Shown in pieces: positions 43,913 to 57,131 of a DNA stretch of 64,000 bases; position 1 is the first letter of the stretch; each line of letters starts with the position of its first letter. The position numbers and the translations under genes were made by a program. This DNA is from Hafnia psychrotolerans (GTDB lineage: Bacteria > Pseudomonadota > Gammaproteobacteria > Enterobacterales > Enterobacteriaceae). The stretch lies in assembly GCF_014639435.1 (NCBI RefSeq), contig NZ_BMFZ01000011.1, forward strand, positions 1 through 64,000, read 5' to 3'. The notes under the pieces were generated by a model. It worked only from the letters and a program-made list of their open reading frames with translations. It had not been told where the DNA came from and did not search any database.

Positions 43913-44170
43913 TTAGAGTTCTCTGTTATTGTCGGTTTTCGGCGGCACGGGGTCATCACCACCTGGGTTCAAAGGATGGCATTTTAATACGCGTTTCAAT
44001 GTCAACCAACTGCCTTTTAACATGCCAAAACGACCAATTGCCTCAATACCGTATTGAGAGCAGGTTGGTCGAAAACGACAATGCGGCCCAAGCAAAGGAC
44101 TGATAAAAAGCTGATAACCACGTATCAGCCCGATCAGGATGCGGGAGCCTGCCGGCAATGTCGACGCCAT
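43913..44170 (-). CDS. yidD: Membrane protein insertion efficiency factor YidD
   Basis: YidD is a small amphipathic, membrane-associated protein that assists YidC-dependent insertion. It has 85 residues, as in E. coli, with the family core [20 protein letters not shown] followed by SQYGIEAI and [18 protein letters not shown]. Three cysteines are conserved. Its start lies inside the end of rnpA: the two genes overlap by 37 bases in different frames, an arrangement typical of enterobacteria. Confidence 0.94.
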   Translation of the reverse strand: MASTLPAGSRILIGLIRGYQLFISPLLGPHCRFRPTCSQYGIEAIGRFGMLKGSWLTLKRVLKCHPLNPGGDDPVPPKTDNNREL

Positions 44171-44493
44171 AATTTCTCCAACGCTTCCGTCAATGCACGA
44201 TTATCTAAATCGGCGACACCCTTTTTGGCAACCACCACAAAATCCATCGAAGGCAACTTATGTTGAAGTAGCCGGAAACTTTCGCGGGTAAGGCGTTTGA
44301 TCCGGTTACGCTCATGAGCGCGTTTGACATGTTTTTTGGCGACAGTGAGACCCATGCGGGGATGCCCCAGCTCGTTCAGGCGGCCGAGTATAGTGATTTG
44401 CGGCGTGCCAGCCCGTTGTGGCTGCTGGAAGACAAAAGTGAAATGACGGGGAGTTAACAAGCGTAACTCCCTGGGAAAAGCGAGCTTAACCAC
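44134..44493 (-). CDS. rnpA: Ribonuclease P protein component RnpA
   Basis: RnpA is the small basic protein cofactor of RNase P, which matures the 5' ends of tRNAs. It has 119 residues, the E. coli length, and the RNR signature appears as [16 protein letters not shown] (about residues 61-76). [18 protein letters not shown] opens the protein. It lies 18 bases after rpmH and overlaps yidD. Confidence 0.96.
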   Translation of the reverse strand: MVKLAFPRELRLLTPRHFTFVFQQPQRAGTPQITILGRLNELGHPRMGLTVAKKHVKRAHERNRIKRLTRESFRLLQHKLPSMDFVVVAKKGVADLDNRALTEALEKLWRRHCRQAPAS

Positions 44494-44511
44494 TAAATAG
44501 GTTAGCTTTTA

Positions 44512-45350
<839 letters not shown>

Positions 45351-46748
45351 GTGTCACTTTCGCTTTGGCAGCAATGTCTTGCCCGTTTGCAGGATGAATT
45401 ACCTGCCACAGAATTCAGTATGTGGATACGCCCTTTGCAGGCAGAACTTAGTGACAACACTTTGGCGCTTTACGCACCGAATCGTTTTGTTTTGGATTGG
45501 GTGCGAGATAAATACTTAAACAACATCAACGGATTGCTCAATGATTTCTGTGGCATCGATGCGCCATTACTGCGTTTTGAAGTAGGCAGTAAGTCACTTA
45601 TTCAGCGAGTTAATCAGCCTGTCACTACCGCCAGCGTCAGCTCACCGGCAGCTCATCAACCGGTGCCACGCCTTGCGCCTTCGCGTCCCAGTTGGGACAG
45701 CTCTGCTGCGCAGCCTGAATTGTCTTACCGTTCGAACGTCAACCCTAAGCACACTTTTGATAATTTCGTTGAAGGTAAATCGAACCAGCTGGCTCGTGCT
45801 GCGGCACGCCAGGTGGCTGATAATCCGGGCGGCGCTTATAATCCTTTATTCCTTTATGGCGGTACCGGTCTCGGTAAAACCCACTTGTTGCACGCGGTAG
45901 GCAACGGCATCATGGCGCGTAAAGCCAATGCCAAAGTGGTGTACATGCACTCCGAGCGCTTTGTTCAGGACATGGTTAAGGCCCTGCAAAATAACGCTAT
46001 TGAAGAATTTAAGCGCTACTACCGTTCGGTCGATGCATTGCTTATCGATGACATTCAATTTTTTGCTAATAAAGAGCGTTCTCAGGAAGAGTTCTTCCAC
46101 ACGTTTAATGCCCTGCTGGAAGGTAATCAGCAGATCATCCTGACTTCGGATCGCTACCCGAAAGAGATCAACGGTGTGGAAGATCGCCTGAAATCTCGTT
46201 TCGGCTGGGGTCTGACTGTGGCGATCGAACCGCCTGAGTTGGAAACCCGCGTAGCGATCCTGATGAAGAAAGCCGACGAAAATAATATTCGTCTGCCGGG
46301 TGAAGTGGCGTTCTTTATTGCTAAACGTCTGCGTTCTAACGTCCGTGAACTAGAGGGCGCGCTGAACCGGGTTATTGCCAATGCCAACTTTACTGGCCGG
46401 GCGATCACCATCGACTTCGTTCGCGAAGCGCTGCGCGATTTATTGGCGCTGCAAGAGAAGTTGGTCACCATTGATAATATTCAGAAAACGGTGGCCGAGT
46501 ATTATAAGATTAAGATCGCAGACTTGCTTTCCAAACGGCGTTCCCGTTCGGTTGCCCGCCCACGCCAGATGGCGATGGCGCTGGCAAAAGAGCTCACCAA
46601 CCACAGCCTGCCAGAAATCGGCGATGCGTTCGGTGGTCGCGATCATACAACGGTGTTGCACGCCTGCCGGAAAATCGAGCAGTTGCGTGAGGAAAGTCAC
46701 GACATCAAAGAAGATTTCTCCAATTTAATCAGAACATTATCCTCCTAG
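45351..46748 (+). CDS. dnaA: Chromosomal replication initiator DnaA
   Basis: DnaA binds the boxes in oriC, here 32 kb to the left, and opens the DNA. It has 465 residues (467 in E. coli) from a GTG start with GGAG 6 bases upstream; the protein begins [20 protein letters not shown] after the initiator. Domain III has Walker [10 protein letters not shown] and Walker [10 protein letters not shown], with an arginine finger region in RFGWGL. Domain IV ends in the DNA-binding signature [16 protein letters not shown]. The short domain II linker is rich in S, P and A. It is followed 4 bases later by dnaN. Confidence 0.97.
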   Translation: MSLSLWQQCLARLQDELPATEFSMWIRPLQAELSDNTLALYAPNRFVLDWVRDKYLNNINGLLNDFCGIDAPLLRFEVGSKSLIQRVNQPVTTASVSSPAAHQPVPRLAPSRPSWDSSAAQPELSYRSNVNPKHTFDNFVEGKSNQLARAAARQVADNPGGAYNPLFLYGGTGLGKTHLLHAVGNGIMARKANAKVVYMHSERFVQDMVKALQNNAIEEFKRYYRSVDALLIDDIQFFANKERSQEEFFHTFNALLEGNQQIILTSDRYPKEINGVEDRLKSRFGWGLTVAIEPPELETRVAILMKKADENNIRLPGEVAFFIAKRLRSNVRELEGALNRVIANANFTGRAITIDFVREALRDLLALQEKLVTIDNIQKTVAEYYKIKIADLLSKRRSRSVARPRQMAMALAKELTNHSLPEIGDAFGGRDHTTVLHACRKIEQLREESHDIKEDFSNLIRTLSS

Positions 46749-46752
46749 CGCT

Positions 46753-47853
46753 ATGAAATTTATTGTTGAACGTGAGCATTTGCTAAAACCGCTGCAACAG
46801 GTCAGTAGCCCGCTGGGTGGACGACCGACGCTGCCTATTCTCGGCAACCTGTTATTACAGGTTACTGAAGGTTCGTTGTTGCTGACCGGAACCGATTTGG
46901 AAATGGAGATGGTGGCAAAAGTTGCCCTGACCCAACCCCACGAAACGGGCGCGACCACCGTACCGGCGCGTAAATTCTTTGATATCTGCCGTGGATTGCC
47001 AGACGGTGCGGAAATTTCCGTGGCACTGGACGGCGATCGGATGCTGGTACGTTCCGGCCGCAGCCGCTTCTCTTTGTCGACCTTACCGGCGACGGATTTC
47101 CCTAACCTCGACGACTGGCAAAGTGAAGTCGAATTCACGCTGCCTCACGCGACGTTAAAACGTCTGATCGAAGCCACTCAGTTTTCTATGGCGCACCAGG
47201 ACGTTCGTTACTATTTAAATGGCATGTTGTTTGAAACCGAAGGTGAAGAACTGCGTACTGTCGCTACCGACGGCCACCGCCTGGCGGTCTGTTCTATGCC
47301 CATCGGCCAGTCTTTACCATCGCATTCGGTGATCGTTCCGCGCAAAGGCGTGATGGAGCTGGTGCGTCTGCTCGACGGCGGCGAAACACCGTTGCAGCTG
47401 CAAATCGGTAGCAACAACATTCGTGCTCACGTCGGTGACTTCATCTTTACGTCGAAGCTCGTTGATGGCCGTTTTCCTGATTATCGCCGCGTATTGCCGA
47501 AAAACCCTGACAAAGTCCTGCAAGCCGGTTGCGACTTGCTCAAACAGGCGTTTGCCCGTGCAGCGATCCTCTCTAACGAGAAGTTCCGCGGTGTGCGTTT
47601 GTATGTCAGTCATAACCAATTGAAAATCACTGCGAATAACCCTGAACAGGAAGAAGCAGAAGAGATTCTGGACGTTGGGTATGATGGCACTGAAATGGAA
47701 ATCGGCTTTAACGTCAGTTACGTACTGGATGTGCTTAACGCGCTCAAGTGCGAAGACGTGAATCTGCTGCTGACCGATTCCGTATCAAGCGTACAGATCG
47801 AAGATGCGGCCAGCCAGTCTGCGGCTTATGTCGTCATGCCGATGAGGCTGTGA
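46753..47853 (+). CDS. dnaN: DNA polymerase III beta sliding clamp
   Basis: DnaN is the ring clamp that keeps polymerase III on DNA. It has 366 residues, as in E. coli, with three similar clamp domains. It starts MKFIVEREHLLKPLQQVSSPL and ends in the conserved AAYVVMPMRL, which forms part of the protein-binding pocket. It lies 4 bases after dnaA. The 145-base gap to recF is unusual, since these genes nearly touch in E. coli. Confidence 0.97.
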   Translation: MKFIVEREHLLKPLQQVSSPLGGRPTLPILGNLLLQVTEGSLLLTGTDLEMEMVAKVALTQPHETGATTVPARKFFDICRGLPDGAEISVALDGDRMLVRSGRSRFSLSTLPATDFPNLDDWQSEVEFTLPHATLKRLIEATQFSMAHQDVRYYLNGMLFETEGEELRTVATDGHRLAVCSMPIGQSLPSHSVIVPRKGVMELVRLLDGGETPLQLQIGSNNIRAHVGDFIFTSKLVDGRFPDYRRVLPKNPDKVLQAGCDLLKQAFARAAILSNEKFRGVRLYVSHNQLKITANNPEQEEAEEILDVGYDGTEMEIGFNVSYVLDVLNALKCEDVNLLLTDSVSSVQIEDAASQSAAYVVMPMRL

Positions 47854-47883
47854 TCGGGCTATCTTACTTGTCATTTTGCGATT

Positions 47884-47954
47884 GGGCAGTGCTCGCTTTT
47901 TTTATAAAAATCGGCTCACGTACTTGAGTACGCGCCGTTTACTGCGTGCTGTCC
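47884..47954. repeat. Imperfect long palindrome between dnaN and recF
   Basis: Outer arms GGGCAGTGCTCGC (47884-47896) and GCGTGCTGTCC (47944-47954) are imperfectly complementary. Inside, CGGC (47912-47915) faces GCCG (47934-47937), around the near-palindrome CGTACT-TG-AGTACG (47919-47932). A T7 run lies on the left side of the inner stem. It looks like a mobile-type palindromic repeat or a processing hairpin inserted in the operon. Confidence 0.55.
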
Positions 47955-47998
47955 GTACGCAAACTGACTGCGACGATGACGCCCTGGAATTGGTTTAG

Positions 47999-51521
<3,523 letters not shown>

Positions 51522-51558
51522 TAACGAAAAGTGAGTCATTGGCTGAGCTGAAAACCAG

Positions 51559-51592
51559 AGTCCGAATCGGGAAACCGTTTCGGACTTTTTTT
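51559..51592 (+). terminator. Intrinsic terminator after gyrB
   Basis: AGTCCGAA (51559-51566) pairs with TTCGGACT (51579-51586), and inside it CGG pairs with CCG around a GAAA loop; seven T residues follow. It lies 38 bases after the gyrB stop. Confidence 0.92.
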
Positions 51593-51679
51593 CATCCGTT
51601 TCAAGCCCCGTTTCAGACTGGCTTTACAGCGCTAAGTCGCGTTAGCATTGAGAAAGAATATTTAAACTTTGAGGATGTT

Positions 51680-52495
51680 ATGGCTATTGAGTTAATTGCA
51701 ATTGATATGGATGGCACGTTGCTCAATCCGCAGCATGAAGTCACTCCTGCCGTGAAACATGCTCTGGCAGCAGCCCGTAAAAAAGGGGTCCAAATTGTAT
51801 TGGCGACGGGACGCCCTTTTATCGGTGTGCAGCGTTATCTGCAAGAATTAGATCTGCAACAAGAGGGCTGTTACTGCATCACGAATAACGGTGCCTTAGT
51901 GCATGATGCGCAAAGTGGCAGCGTGATTGCTGAAGTAGCCCTCAAGATTGACGATTATCACTACTTTGAAAAATTATCACGTGAGCTCGGCGTACACTTC
52001 CATGCGCTGACTAAAACCGATCTGTTCACCGCTAACCGCCACGTCAGCCGCTACACCGTGCATGAATCCTTCACTACCGGCATTCCGTTGCAGTTCTGCC
52101 CGGCAGAAGAGATGGATCCGTCGCTGACTTTTCCCAAAGTGATGATGATTGACGATCCGGAACTGCTGGATCGCGCTATCAGCCAGTTACCGGACGACGC
52201 CAAAGCGCGTTACACCATCATGAAAAGCTCGCCGTATTTCCTCGAAATTCTCGATAAGCGCGTGAATAAAGGCGAAGGTGTGAAAACGCTGGCGGAAAAA
52301 CTGGGTATCGCGCGCGAAAACGTGATGACCTTGGGCGATCAGGAAAATGACATTGCTATGCTCGAATATGCTGGCATTGGTGTGGCGATGGGCAATGCGC
52401 TGGACAGCGTAAAAGCGGTCAGCCAGTTTGTGACCAAAACCAACACGGAAGACGGCGTGGCATTTGCGATTGAGAAATTTGTTCTGAACGTTTGA
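51680..52495 (+). CDS. yidA: Sugar phosphatase YidA (HAD Cof-type)
   Basis: A 271-residue HAD phosphatase that in E. coli hydrolyses sugar phosphates such as erythrose 4-phosphate and alpha-glucose 1-phosphate. The nucleophile motif is IDMDGTLLNP (residues 8-17), and the Cof signature is in motif IV, MTLGDQENDIAMLEYAGIG, near residue 215. The ATG at 51680 has GAGG upstream and gives the family length; the open frame extends back to 51518 through the gyrB terminator and that part is not coding. Confidence 0.93.
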   Translation: MAIELIAIDMDGTLLNPQHEVTPAVKHALAAARKKGVQIVLATGRPFIGVQRYLQELDLQQEGCYCITNNGALVHDAQSGSVIAEVALKIDDYHYFEKLSRELGVHFHALTKTDLFTANRHVSRYTVHESFTTGIPLQFCPAEEMDPSLTFPKVMMIDDPELLDRAISQLPDDAKARYTIMKSSPYFLEILDKRVNKGEGVKTLAEKLGIARENVMTLGDQENDIAMLEYAGIGVAMGNALDSVKAVSQFVTKTNTEDGVAFAIEKFVLNV

Positions 52496-52523
52496 ACGGC
52501 GCCCAAAAGGAGAATGCGTAGCG

Positions 52524-53786
52524 ATGGAAAAACAACTCACTTTCGACGCCCGCGGGCATCAACTGACCAATATTAACGTCTGGACACCAGACAGCCAGTG
52601 GCTGGTTTACGATGTCCGTCCGCATGGCGGTTCATTTACCGGTTCAACCATCGAACGGGTGCATGTAGCGACGGGTGAAGTGCAGGTGATTTACCAGGCA
52701 ACGCAGGGCGCACATGTTGGTGTGGCGACGGTCAGCCCGGACCAACCCGCTCGTTACGTGTTTATTCATGGCCCGGAAAATCCTGATAGTACCTGGCAGT
52801 ACGACTTTCACCATCGTCGCGGCGTGATTGTCAGTGAACCGCTTCGTTCTCCGGCTGTCACGCTGGATGCCTTTGATATCAGCGCCCCTTTTACGCCCGG
52901 CGCGCTACGCGGTGGCACGCATGTTCATGTCTTCAGTCCAGACGGTTCGCGCCTCAGTTTTACCTATAACGATCACGTTTTGCATGAACGGGACCCCGCG
53001 CTAGATCTGCGCAACGTCGGCGTGGCAATTTCGGACCATCCGGTGCTGTCTGCAAAACATCATCCGCGCGAATACGACGGTAACCACTTCAGCGTACTGG
53101 TCAGCCAGACCACACCGCATCCTCAGCCAGGCAGCGACGAGATTAACCGCGCCTATGAGGAGGGCTGGATCGGTCAGGAAGGCTATCAAAAACCGGATGG
53201 TCGCCGTCAGCGCTGGGCGCTGGCTTTCATTGGCGATACGCTTTCTGCCTTAGGTGAAAAACACCCGGAGATTTTTGTGGTGGATTTACCTGAACACGAT
53301 AGCGGTTATAGGCAAGCCGGTGAGAAGCCACTTGAAGGGACGCCGGACACGCTGCCAGCCCCTCCGGCCAGCGTCAAACAGCGACGCATTACCTTCACGG
53401 CAAAAGGCATCGCGCAGCAGCCGCGACACTGGTTGCGCACCTCGCCCGACGGTTCGGCTATTGCATTTCTGATGCAGGATGATGATGGGGTCGTTCAGCT
53501 GTGGACGGTTTCGCCCAACGGCGGTGAGCCGCAGCAAATCAGCCATGCGGTGACGAGCATTCAGTCGGCCTTCAGTTGGAGCCCGAATGGCCGCAGCCTG
53601 GCGCTGGTCTGCGACAATAGCTTGATGCAACTTGATGTGGAAAGCGCAAAGATGCACCGGTTGACGGAGAGAACCGACGTTGCGCCTTGTGCTGATGCGG
53701 TGGTGTTTTCACCCGACGGCAAAAAAGTGGCGTTTATGCGCCAGTGTGGCGAGTTTGCCCAGATCGCAGTAACGTTCAGCCGCTAA
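52524..53786 (+). CDS. yidR: DUF3748 beta-propeller protein YidR
   Basis: A 420-residue protein with TolB-like (PD40) repeats: TPDSQWLVYDVRP (residues 18-30), FSPDGSRLSFTYND near 137, SWSPNGRSLALVCD and FSPDGKKVAFMRQ near the C-terminus. It has no signal peptide, so it is probably cytoplasmic. It matches the E. coli yidR product in order and length. The function is unknown; a sugar- or oligogalacturonide-related propeller has been suggested for relatives. AAGGAG lies 11 bases before the ATG. It is convergent with yidQ. Confidence 0.85.
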   Translation: MEKQLTFDARGHQLTNINVWTPDSQWLVYDVRPHGGSFTGSTIERVHVATGEVQVIYQATQGAHVGVATVSPDQPARYVFIHGPENPDSTWQYDFHHRRGVIVSEPLRSPAVTLDAFDISAPFTPGALRGGTHVHVFSPDGSRLSFTYNDHVLHERDPALDLRNVGVAISDHPVLSAKHHPREYDGNHFSVLVSQTTPHPQPGSDEINRAYEEGWIGQEGYQKPDGRRQRWALAFIGDTLSALGEKHPEIFVVDLPEHDSGYRQAGEKPLEGTPDTLPAPPASVKQRRITFTAKGIAQQPRHWLRTSPDGSAIAFLMQDDDGVVQLWTVSPNGGEPQQISHAVTSIQSAFSWSPNGRSLALVCDNSLMQLDVESAKMHRLTERTDVAPCADAVVFSPDGKKVAFMRQCGEFAQIAVTFSR

Positions 53787-53843
53787 TCGCAGAGAACCGG
53801 CCTGCTCAGGCCGGTTAGACGTCAATTTTTTTACTGGAAACCG

Positions 53844-54221
53844 TTACTTTTTGTGGGCTGATGACTTTTGCGAATGTGTTGTCGCCGTCATTGGCGGAAC
53901 GTGGTCGATATCCACCCCGTGGCTTAACGCCAGATTATGTTCTTCGCTGGTTTTGATGCGATCCCGGGTGTTCTGATTTCCCTGACGATAGTAGTCATAA
54001 GGTAATAACAGCGTATCAAGTAGCGCACTGAAAGGCAGATCGACAATTAACAAAGGCGTCATTGCCCAACTGGTGTCATCACTGGCAATCATGGTCATGT
54101 CGGCGCGGGTCCCGGGATAATATCCCTGATGGCCCCCGGTGTGAGTCATGACGCTGGAGCAGCCGCTGGTCGATAAAAAAGCACATCCTGTCACGAGCGG
54201 CAGTAAAACTGTTTTCATCAT
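53844..54221 (-). CDS. yidQ: DUF1375 lipoprotein YidQ
   Basis: A small predicted lipoprotein of 125 residues from this start. The signal sequence (MMKTVLLPLVTGCAFLSTSGC) carries a possible lipobox at TSGC, with the lipidated cysteine near residue 21. The following SSVMTHTGGHQGYYPGTRAD and DLPFSALLDTLLLPYDYYRQ are the family core shared with YceK. An upstream in-frame ATG (54233) is possible; 54221 aligns better with E. coli YidQ. It lies between yidR and ibpA as in E. coli. The function is unknown. Confidence 0.82.
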   Translation of the reverse strand: MMKTVLLPLVTGCAFLSTSGCSSVMTHTGGHQGYYPGTRADMTMIASDDTSWAMTPLLIVDLPFSALLDTLLLPYDYYRQGNQNTRDRIKTSEEHNLALSHGVDIDHVPPMTATTHSQKSSAHKK

Positions 54222-54501
54222 GTTCGAACTCATCTCATGCTGTCGGACTGAGGATTTATCGTCAAAGGTGACTTATATCACTCAGCCAAAAAAATTAACA
54301 AAGCAAGGTGTGGCTCTGTGGTGGCCGTCTCAATTATTCGTTTATATCTGAAGCTACTGCCTTAGCTAAACGTCGGTATGTTGAATTATAGTCTAAGGGA
54401 TGACGGATATCCTGCGATGAAAAATCTAAATATATTGTGTAGGGTGATTGTTTAGGTTACTCACTTTTTTATTTAGCCAGCATATTTTTTTCGTTTGCTG
54501 A

Positions 54502-54529
54502 CTTGAAATTCTTTTTTATACCACCATTT
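54502..54529 (+). promoter_or_regulatory. Sigma-32 heat-shock promoter of ibpAB
   Basis: CTTGAAA (54502-54508) is a perfect sigma-32 -35 box. CACCATTT (54522-54529) matches the CCCCATNT -10 in 7 of 8 positions with a 13-base spacer. It lies 109 bases upstream of the ibpA start. Confidence 0.88.
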
Positions 54530-54550
54530 TTATCATACAACGCAGGAAAG

Positions 54551-54641
54551 CATACGCCGTAAGGGTATGACGCGTCACAGACCTGTCCCGAGGGAAGGTC
54601 ACTAACAATCGACTCGCTGCATGTCAGGAGAATCACTCATG
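54551..54641 (+). promoter_or_regulatory. ROSE-like RNA thermometer in the ibpA leader
   Basis: Three consecutive stem-loops fit a ROSE element. CATACGCC/GGGTATG is at 54551-54569. GACCT-TCCC/GGGA-AGGTC is at 54580-54600. Last, the UCGCU motif (54614-54618) faces the AGGAG ribosome-binding site (54626-54630) across 7 bases. U(U/C)GCU opposite the Shine-Dalgarno is the ROSE hallmark; heat would melt it and permit translation. Confidence 0.7.
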
Positions 54642-55049
54642 CGTAATTTTGATTTATCCCCGTTATACCGCTCAGCTATTGGTTTCGACCGTCTATTCAA
54701 TTTAATTGAATCCGGACAAAATCAGGGTGGCGGCTACCCTCCTTATAATGTCGAACTGGTGGATGAAAACCATTATCGCATTGCGATTGCGGTGGCCGGT
54801 TTTGCTGAATCCGAGTTGGAGATCACGGCTCAGGATAATATGTTACTGGTTAAAGGTGCTCATCAAGACGCCGCAGCAGAGCGTACCTATTTATATCAGG
54901 GCATCGCAGAACGTAATTTCGAGCGTAAATTCCAGCTGGCTGAACATATTCAAATTAAATCCGCCAATTTGGCGAATGGTTTGCTTTACATCGATCTTGA
55001 ACGCGTCGTGCCGGAATCATCTAAACCGCGTCGCATCGATATACGTTAA
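54639..55049 (+). CDS. ibpA: Small heat-shock protein IbpA
   Basis: IbpA is an alpha-crystallin-type holdase that co-aggregates with unfolded proteins and hands them to DnaK/ClpB. It has 136 residues (137 in E. coli). [20 protein letters not shown] opens the protein; the crystallin core spans about residues 35-120 ([20 protein letters not shown]), with [14 protein letters not shown] and the C-terminal I-X-I motif IDI. The ATG at 54639 has AGGAG 8 bases upstream. It is under a sigma-32 promoter and a likely RNA thermometer. Confidence 0.95.
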   Translation: MRNFDLSPLYRSAIGFDRLFNLIESGQNQGGGYPPYNVELVDENHYRIAIAVAGFAESELEITAQDNMLLVKGAHQDAAAERTYLYQGIAERNFERKFQLAEHIQIKSANLANGLLYIDLERVVPESSKPRRIDIR

Positions 55050-55138
55050 TTTGGACCACAAACACTTTTGAAACAGCATTGCTCGCCGTCAGGGAGCAGA
55101 AACGCCACGCCTTTGAAACCGTGGTGACTTCATTTATC

Positions 55139-55165
55139 TCGCTTCATAGAAGGAGTTACACTATG
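55139..55165 (+). promoter_or_regulatory. Possible second ROSE-like element in the ibpB leader
   Basis: UCGCU (55139-55143) faces AGGAG (55151-55155) across a 7-base loop, exactly the same geometry as in the ibpA leader. Upstream hairpins GCTC/GAGC (55081-55097) and CCACG/CGTGG (55105-55124) may complete the element. Translation of ibpB would then also be heat-controlled. Confidence 0.55.
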
Positions 55166-55597
55166 CGTAATTACGATATTTCCCCATTGCTGCGTCAATG
55201 GATTGGCTTCGATAAACTCGCCAGCTCAATGCAGGGCGCCGATCAGGCCTTCCCACCGTATAACATTGAGAAATCAGACGATAATCATTATCGCATCTCA
55301 CTGGCGCTGGCTGGTTTCCAGCAAAGCGATCTGAATATTGAAGTGGAGGGGCCGCGTCTGACGATCAGCGGGACGCCAGTACCGCCGGAAACCAAGGTGG
55401 AATATTTGCATCAGGGATTAGTGATCAAGCCTTTTAGTCTGAGCTTTACGCTGGCTGAGCACATGCATGTTTCCGCTGCTGAGTTTACTCACGGCCTACT
55501 GCACGTCAGCCTGGTCCGCGACGTACCGCCAGCGCTGCAACCGCAGAAAATTGCTATCGGGACGGATAAACCTACGTTAGAAAATCAGCTGTCTTAA
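55163..55597 (+). CDS. ibpB: Small heat-shock protein IbpB
   Basis: IbpB is the paralogous holdase that forms mixed oligomers with IbpA and helps release substrates to DnaK. It has 144 residues. [20 protein letters not shown] opens the protein, followed by the crystallin domain ([20 protein letters not shown] to [10 protein letters not shown]) and the C-terminal IAI motif. The ATG at 55163 is chosen for its AGGAG spacing; the frame open back to 55079 is not coding. It is 113 bases after ibpA in the same operon. Confidence 0.95.
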   Translation: MRNYDISPLLRQWIGFDKLASSMQGADQAFPPYNIEKSDDNHYRISLALAGFQQSDLNIEVEGPRLTISGTPVPPETKVEYLHQGLVIKPFSLSFTLAEHMHVSAAEFTHGLLHVSLVRDVPPALQPQKIAIGTDKPTLENQLS

Positions 55598-55633
55598 TTC
55601 ATCTCGTTTTAAACTCTTCTTTAAAACGTATAA

Positions 55634-55665
55634 AAAAAGCCGGGGTCATGTTGCCCCGGCTTTCT
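55634..55665. terminator. Bidirectional terminator between ibpB and avtA
   Basis: AAAGCCGGGG (55636-55645) pairs with CCCCGGCTTT (55654-55663). A T-run follows on the minus strand and TTTCTT on the plus strand. It closes ibpAB from the left and avtA from the right. Confidence 0.88.
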
Positions 55666-55687
55666 TATCTATCTGTTATTCGTGGCA

Positions 55688-56944
55688 TCATGACGGGTTT
55701 TCCGCGTGCGCTTTTTCCACTTCTTCCGCCAGAATCTTCACGCCTAACTCAATTTGCTCAGCGTCAGGCACGTAGTTCATCCGCATACATTGATGCGTAT
55801 GCGCCCACGGATGCTCCAGCCCCGGAAAGAAGTAATGCCCCGGTACCATCAGCACGCCGCGCTTCTTGAGACGCTGATACAGAACTTCAGTGGTGATAGG
55901 CAGGTTTTTAAACCATAACCAGAGGAAAATCGCGCCTTCGGGTTTATGGATCAAACAGCGCTCTGGCGGTAGATAGCGGCGCAGCGTGGCGATGGTTTCC
56001 TGCACTCGCTGATAGTAGAAGGGTTTAATCACCTCTTCTGACAGCCGCAGCAGATCACCACGCGTGATCATTTCAGTGGCGATGGCAGGACCGACGCTGC
56101 CCGGTGACAAACTGATGATGCCGTTCATATTACTGATGGCTGTAATGACTTTCTCGTCAGCAATCACGATGCCGCAGCGCGATCCCGGCAGGCCAAGCTT
56201 CGACAAGCTCATGCACAGAATAATGTTTGGGTTCCACAACGGTGTGGCGTCAGTAAAGATGATGCTGGGGAAGGGCACGCCGTAGGCATTGTCGATCAGC
56301 AGCGGAATGTCACGCCGTTGAGCCAGTACATCCAGACGCTGTAACTCCTGATCGGTTATCACATTGCCTGTTGGGTTGGTCGGGCGTGATACGCAAATCA
56401 GACCGATATCATCCGTTATGTTGAGATGATCGAAGTCGACATGATATTTAAACTGGCCTTCAGGCAGTAATTCAATATTGGGTTTGGCAGAAATGAACAG
56501 ATTTTCGTCTAGCCCGGCGTCGGCATAACCGAGATATTCCGGTGCCAGCGGGAACAGAACCTTCGCCATCGAGCCGTCGGCGCGGCGGCCGGCATACAAG
56601 TTAAACAGATAGAAGAAGGCGCTCTGGCTGCCATTGGTCAGCGCAATATTTTTTGCGTCCAGCTCCCAGCCCAGTTCTTTCTTCAGCAGGCCAGCTAATG
56701 CATGGCGCAGCACGTCTTTACCCTGCGGTCCGTCATAGTTACACAGGGCTTCTGTCAGCTTACCTTCTGCTAACATTTCGCTTAACAGCGTTTGGAAATA
56801 GTCCTGCATCTCCGGTATTTGCGCAGGGTTCCCACCGCCGAGCATGACCGCCCCAGGCGTGCGCAAGCCATCATTCATATCGCCCATCAGGCGGCTAATG
56901 CCTGTGAAGCGGGTAAATTTATCGCCGAAAACAGAAAACGTCAT
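55688..56944 (-). CDS. avtA: Valine-pyruvate aminotransferase AvtA
   Basis: AvtA (transaminase C) interconverts valine plus pyruvate and 2-ketoisovalerate plus alanine, a pyridoxal-phosphate enzyme of aminotransferase class I/II. It has 418 residues. MTFSVFGDKFTRFTGISRLM opens the protein; the PLP lysine is in the SLSKLGLPGSRCGI segment near residue 245, and the aspartate region is NAYGVPFPSIIF. The Shine-Dalgarno sequence is weak. In E. coli avtA sits elsewhere, next to malS, so its position here is a local rearrangement. Confidence 0.93.
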   Translation of the reverse strand: MTFSVFGDKFTRFTGISRLMGDMNDGLRTPGAVMLGGGNPAQIPEMQDYFQTLLSEMLAEGKLTEALCNYDGPQGKDVLRHALAGLLKKELGWELDAKNIALTNGSQSAFFYLFNLYAGRRADGSMAKVLFPLAPEYLGYADAGLDENLFISAKPNIELLPEGQFKYHVDFDHLNITDDIGLICVSRPTNPTGNVITDQELQRLDVLAQRRDIPLLIDNAYGVPFPSIIFTDATPLWNPNIILCMSLSKLGLPGSRCGIVIADEKVITAISNMNGIISLSPGSVGPAIATEMITRGDLLRLSEEVIKPFYYQRVQETIATLRRYLPPERCLIHKPEGAIFLWLWFKNLPITTEVLYQRLKKRGVLMVPGHYFFPGLEHPWAHTHQCMRMNYVPDAEQIELGVKILAEEVEKAHAENPS

Positions 56945-57131
56945 AGAAAGATTTGTGTGTTATCAGAATGTGACGCTCACCATAACGTCTGCTGTAAAAC
57001 AGTGCAATCGCCCCCGATACGTAGAAATGTATTGTTACAGCCACGACAGATAAAAAAGGACCGCCATCATGAAGTGAATCCCCTTTTATTGGACACTTTA
57101 TCTGGCGGAATTTTACGCGTTGTTTGACGAT

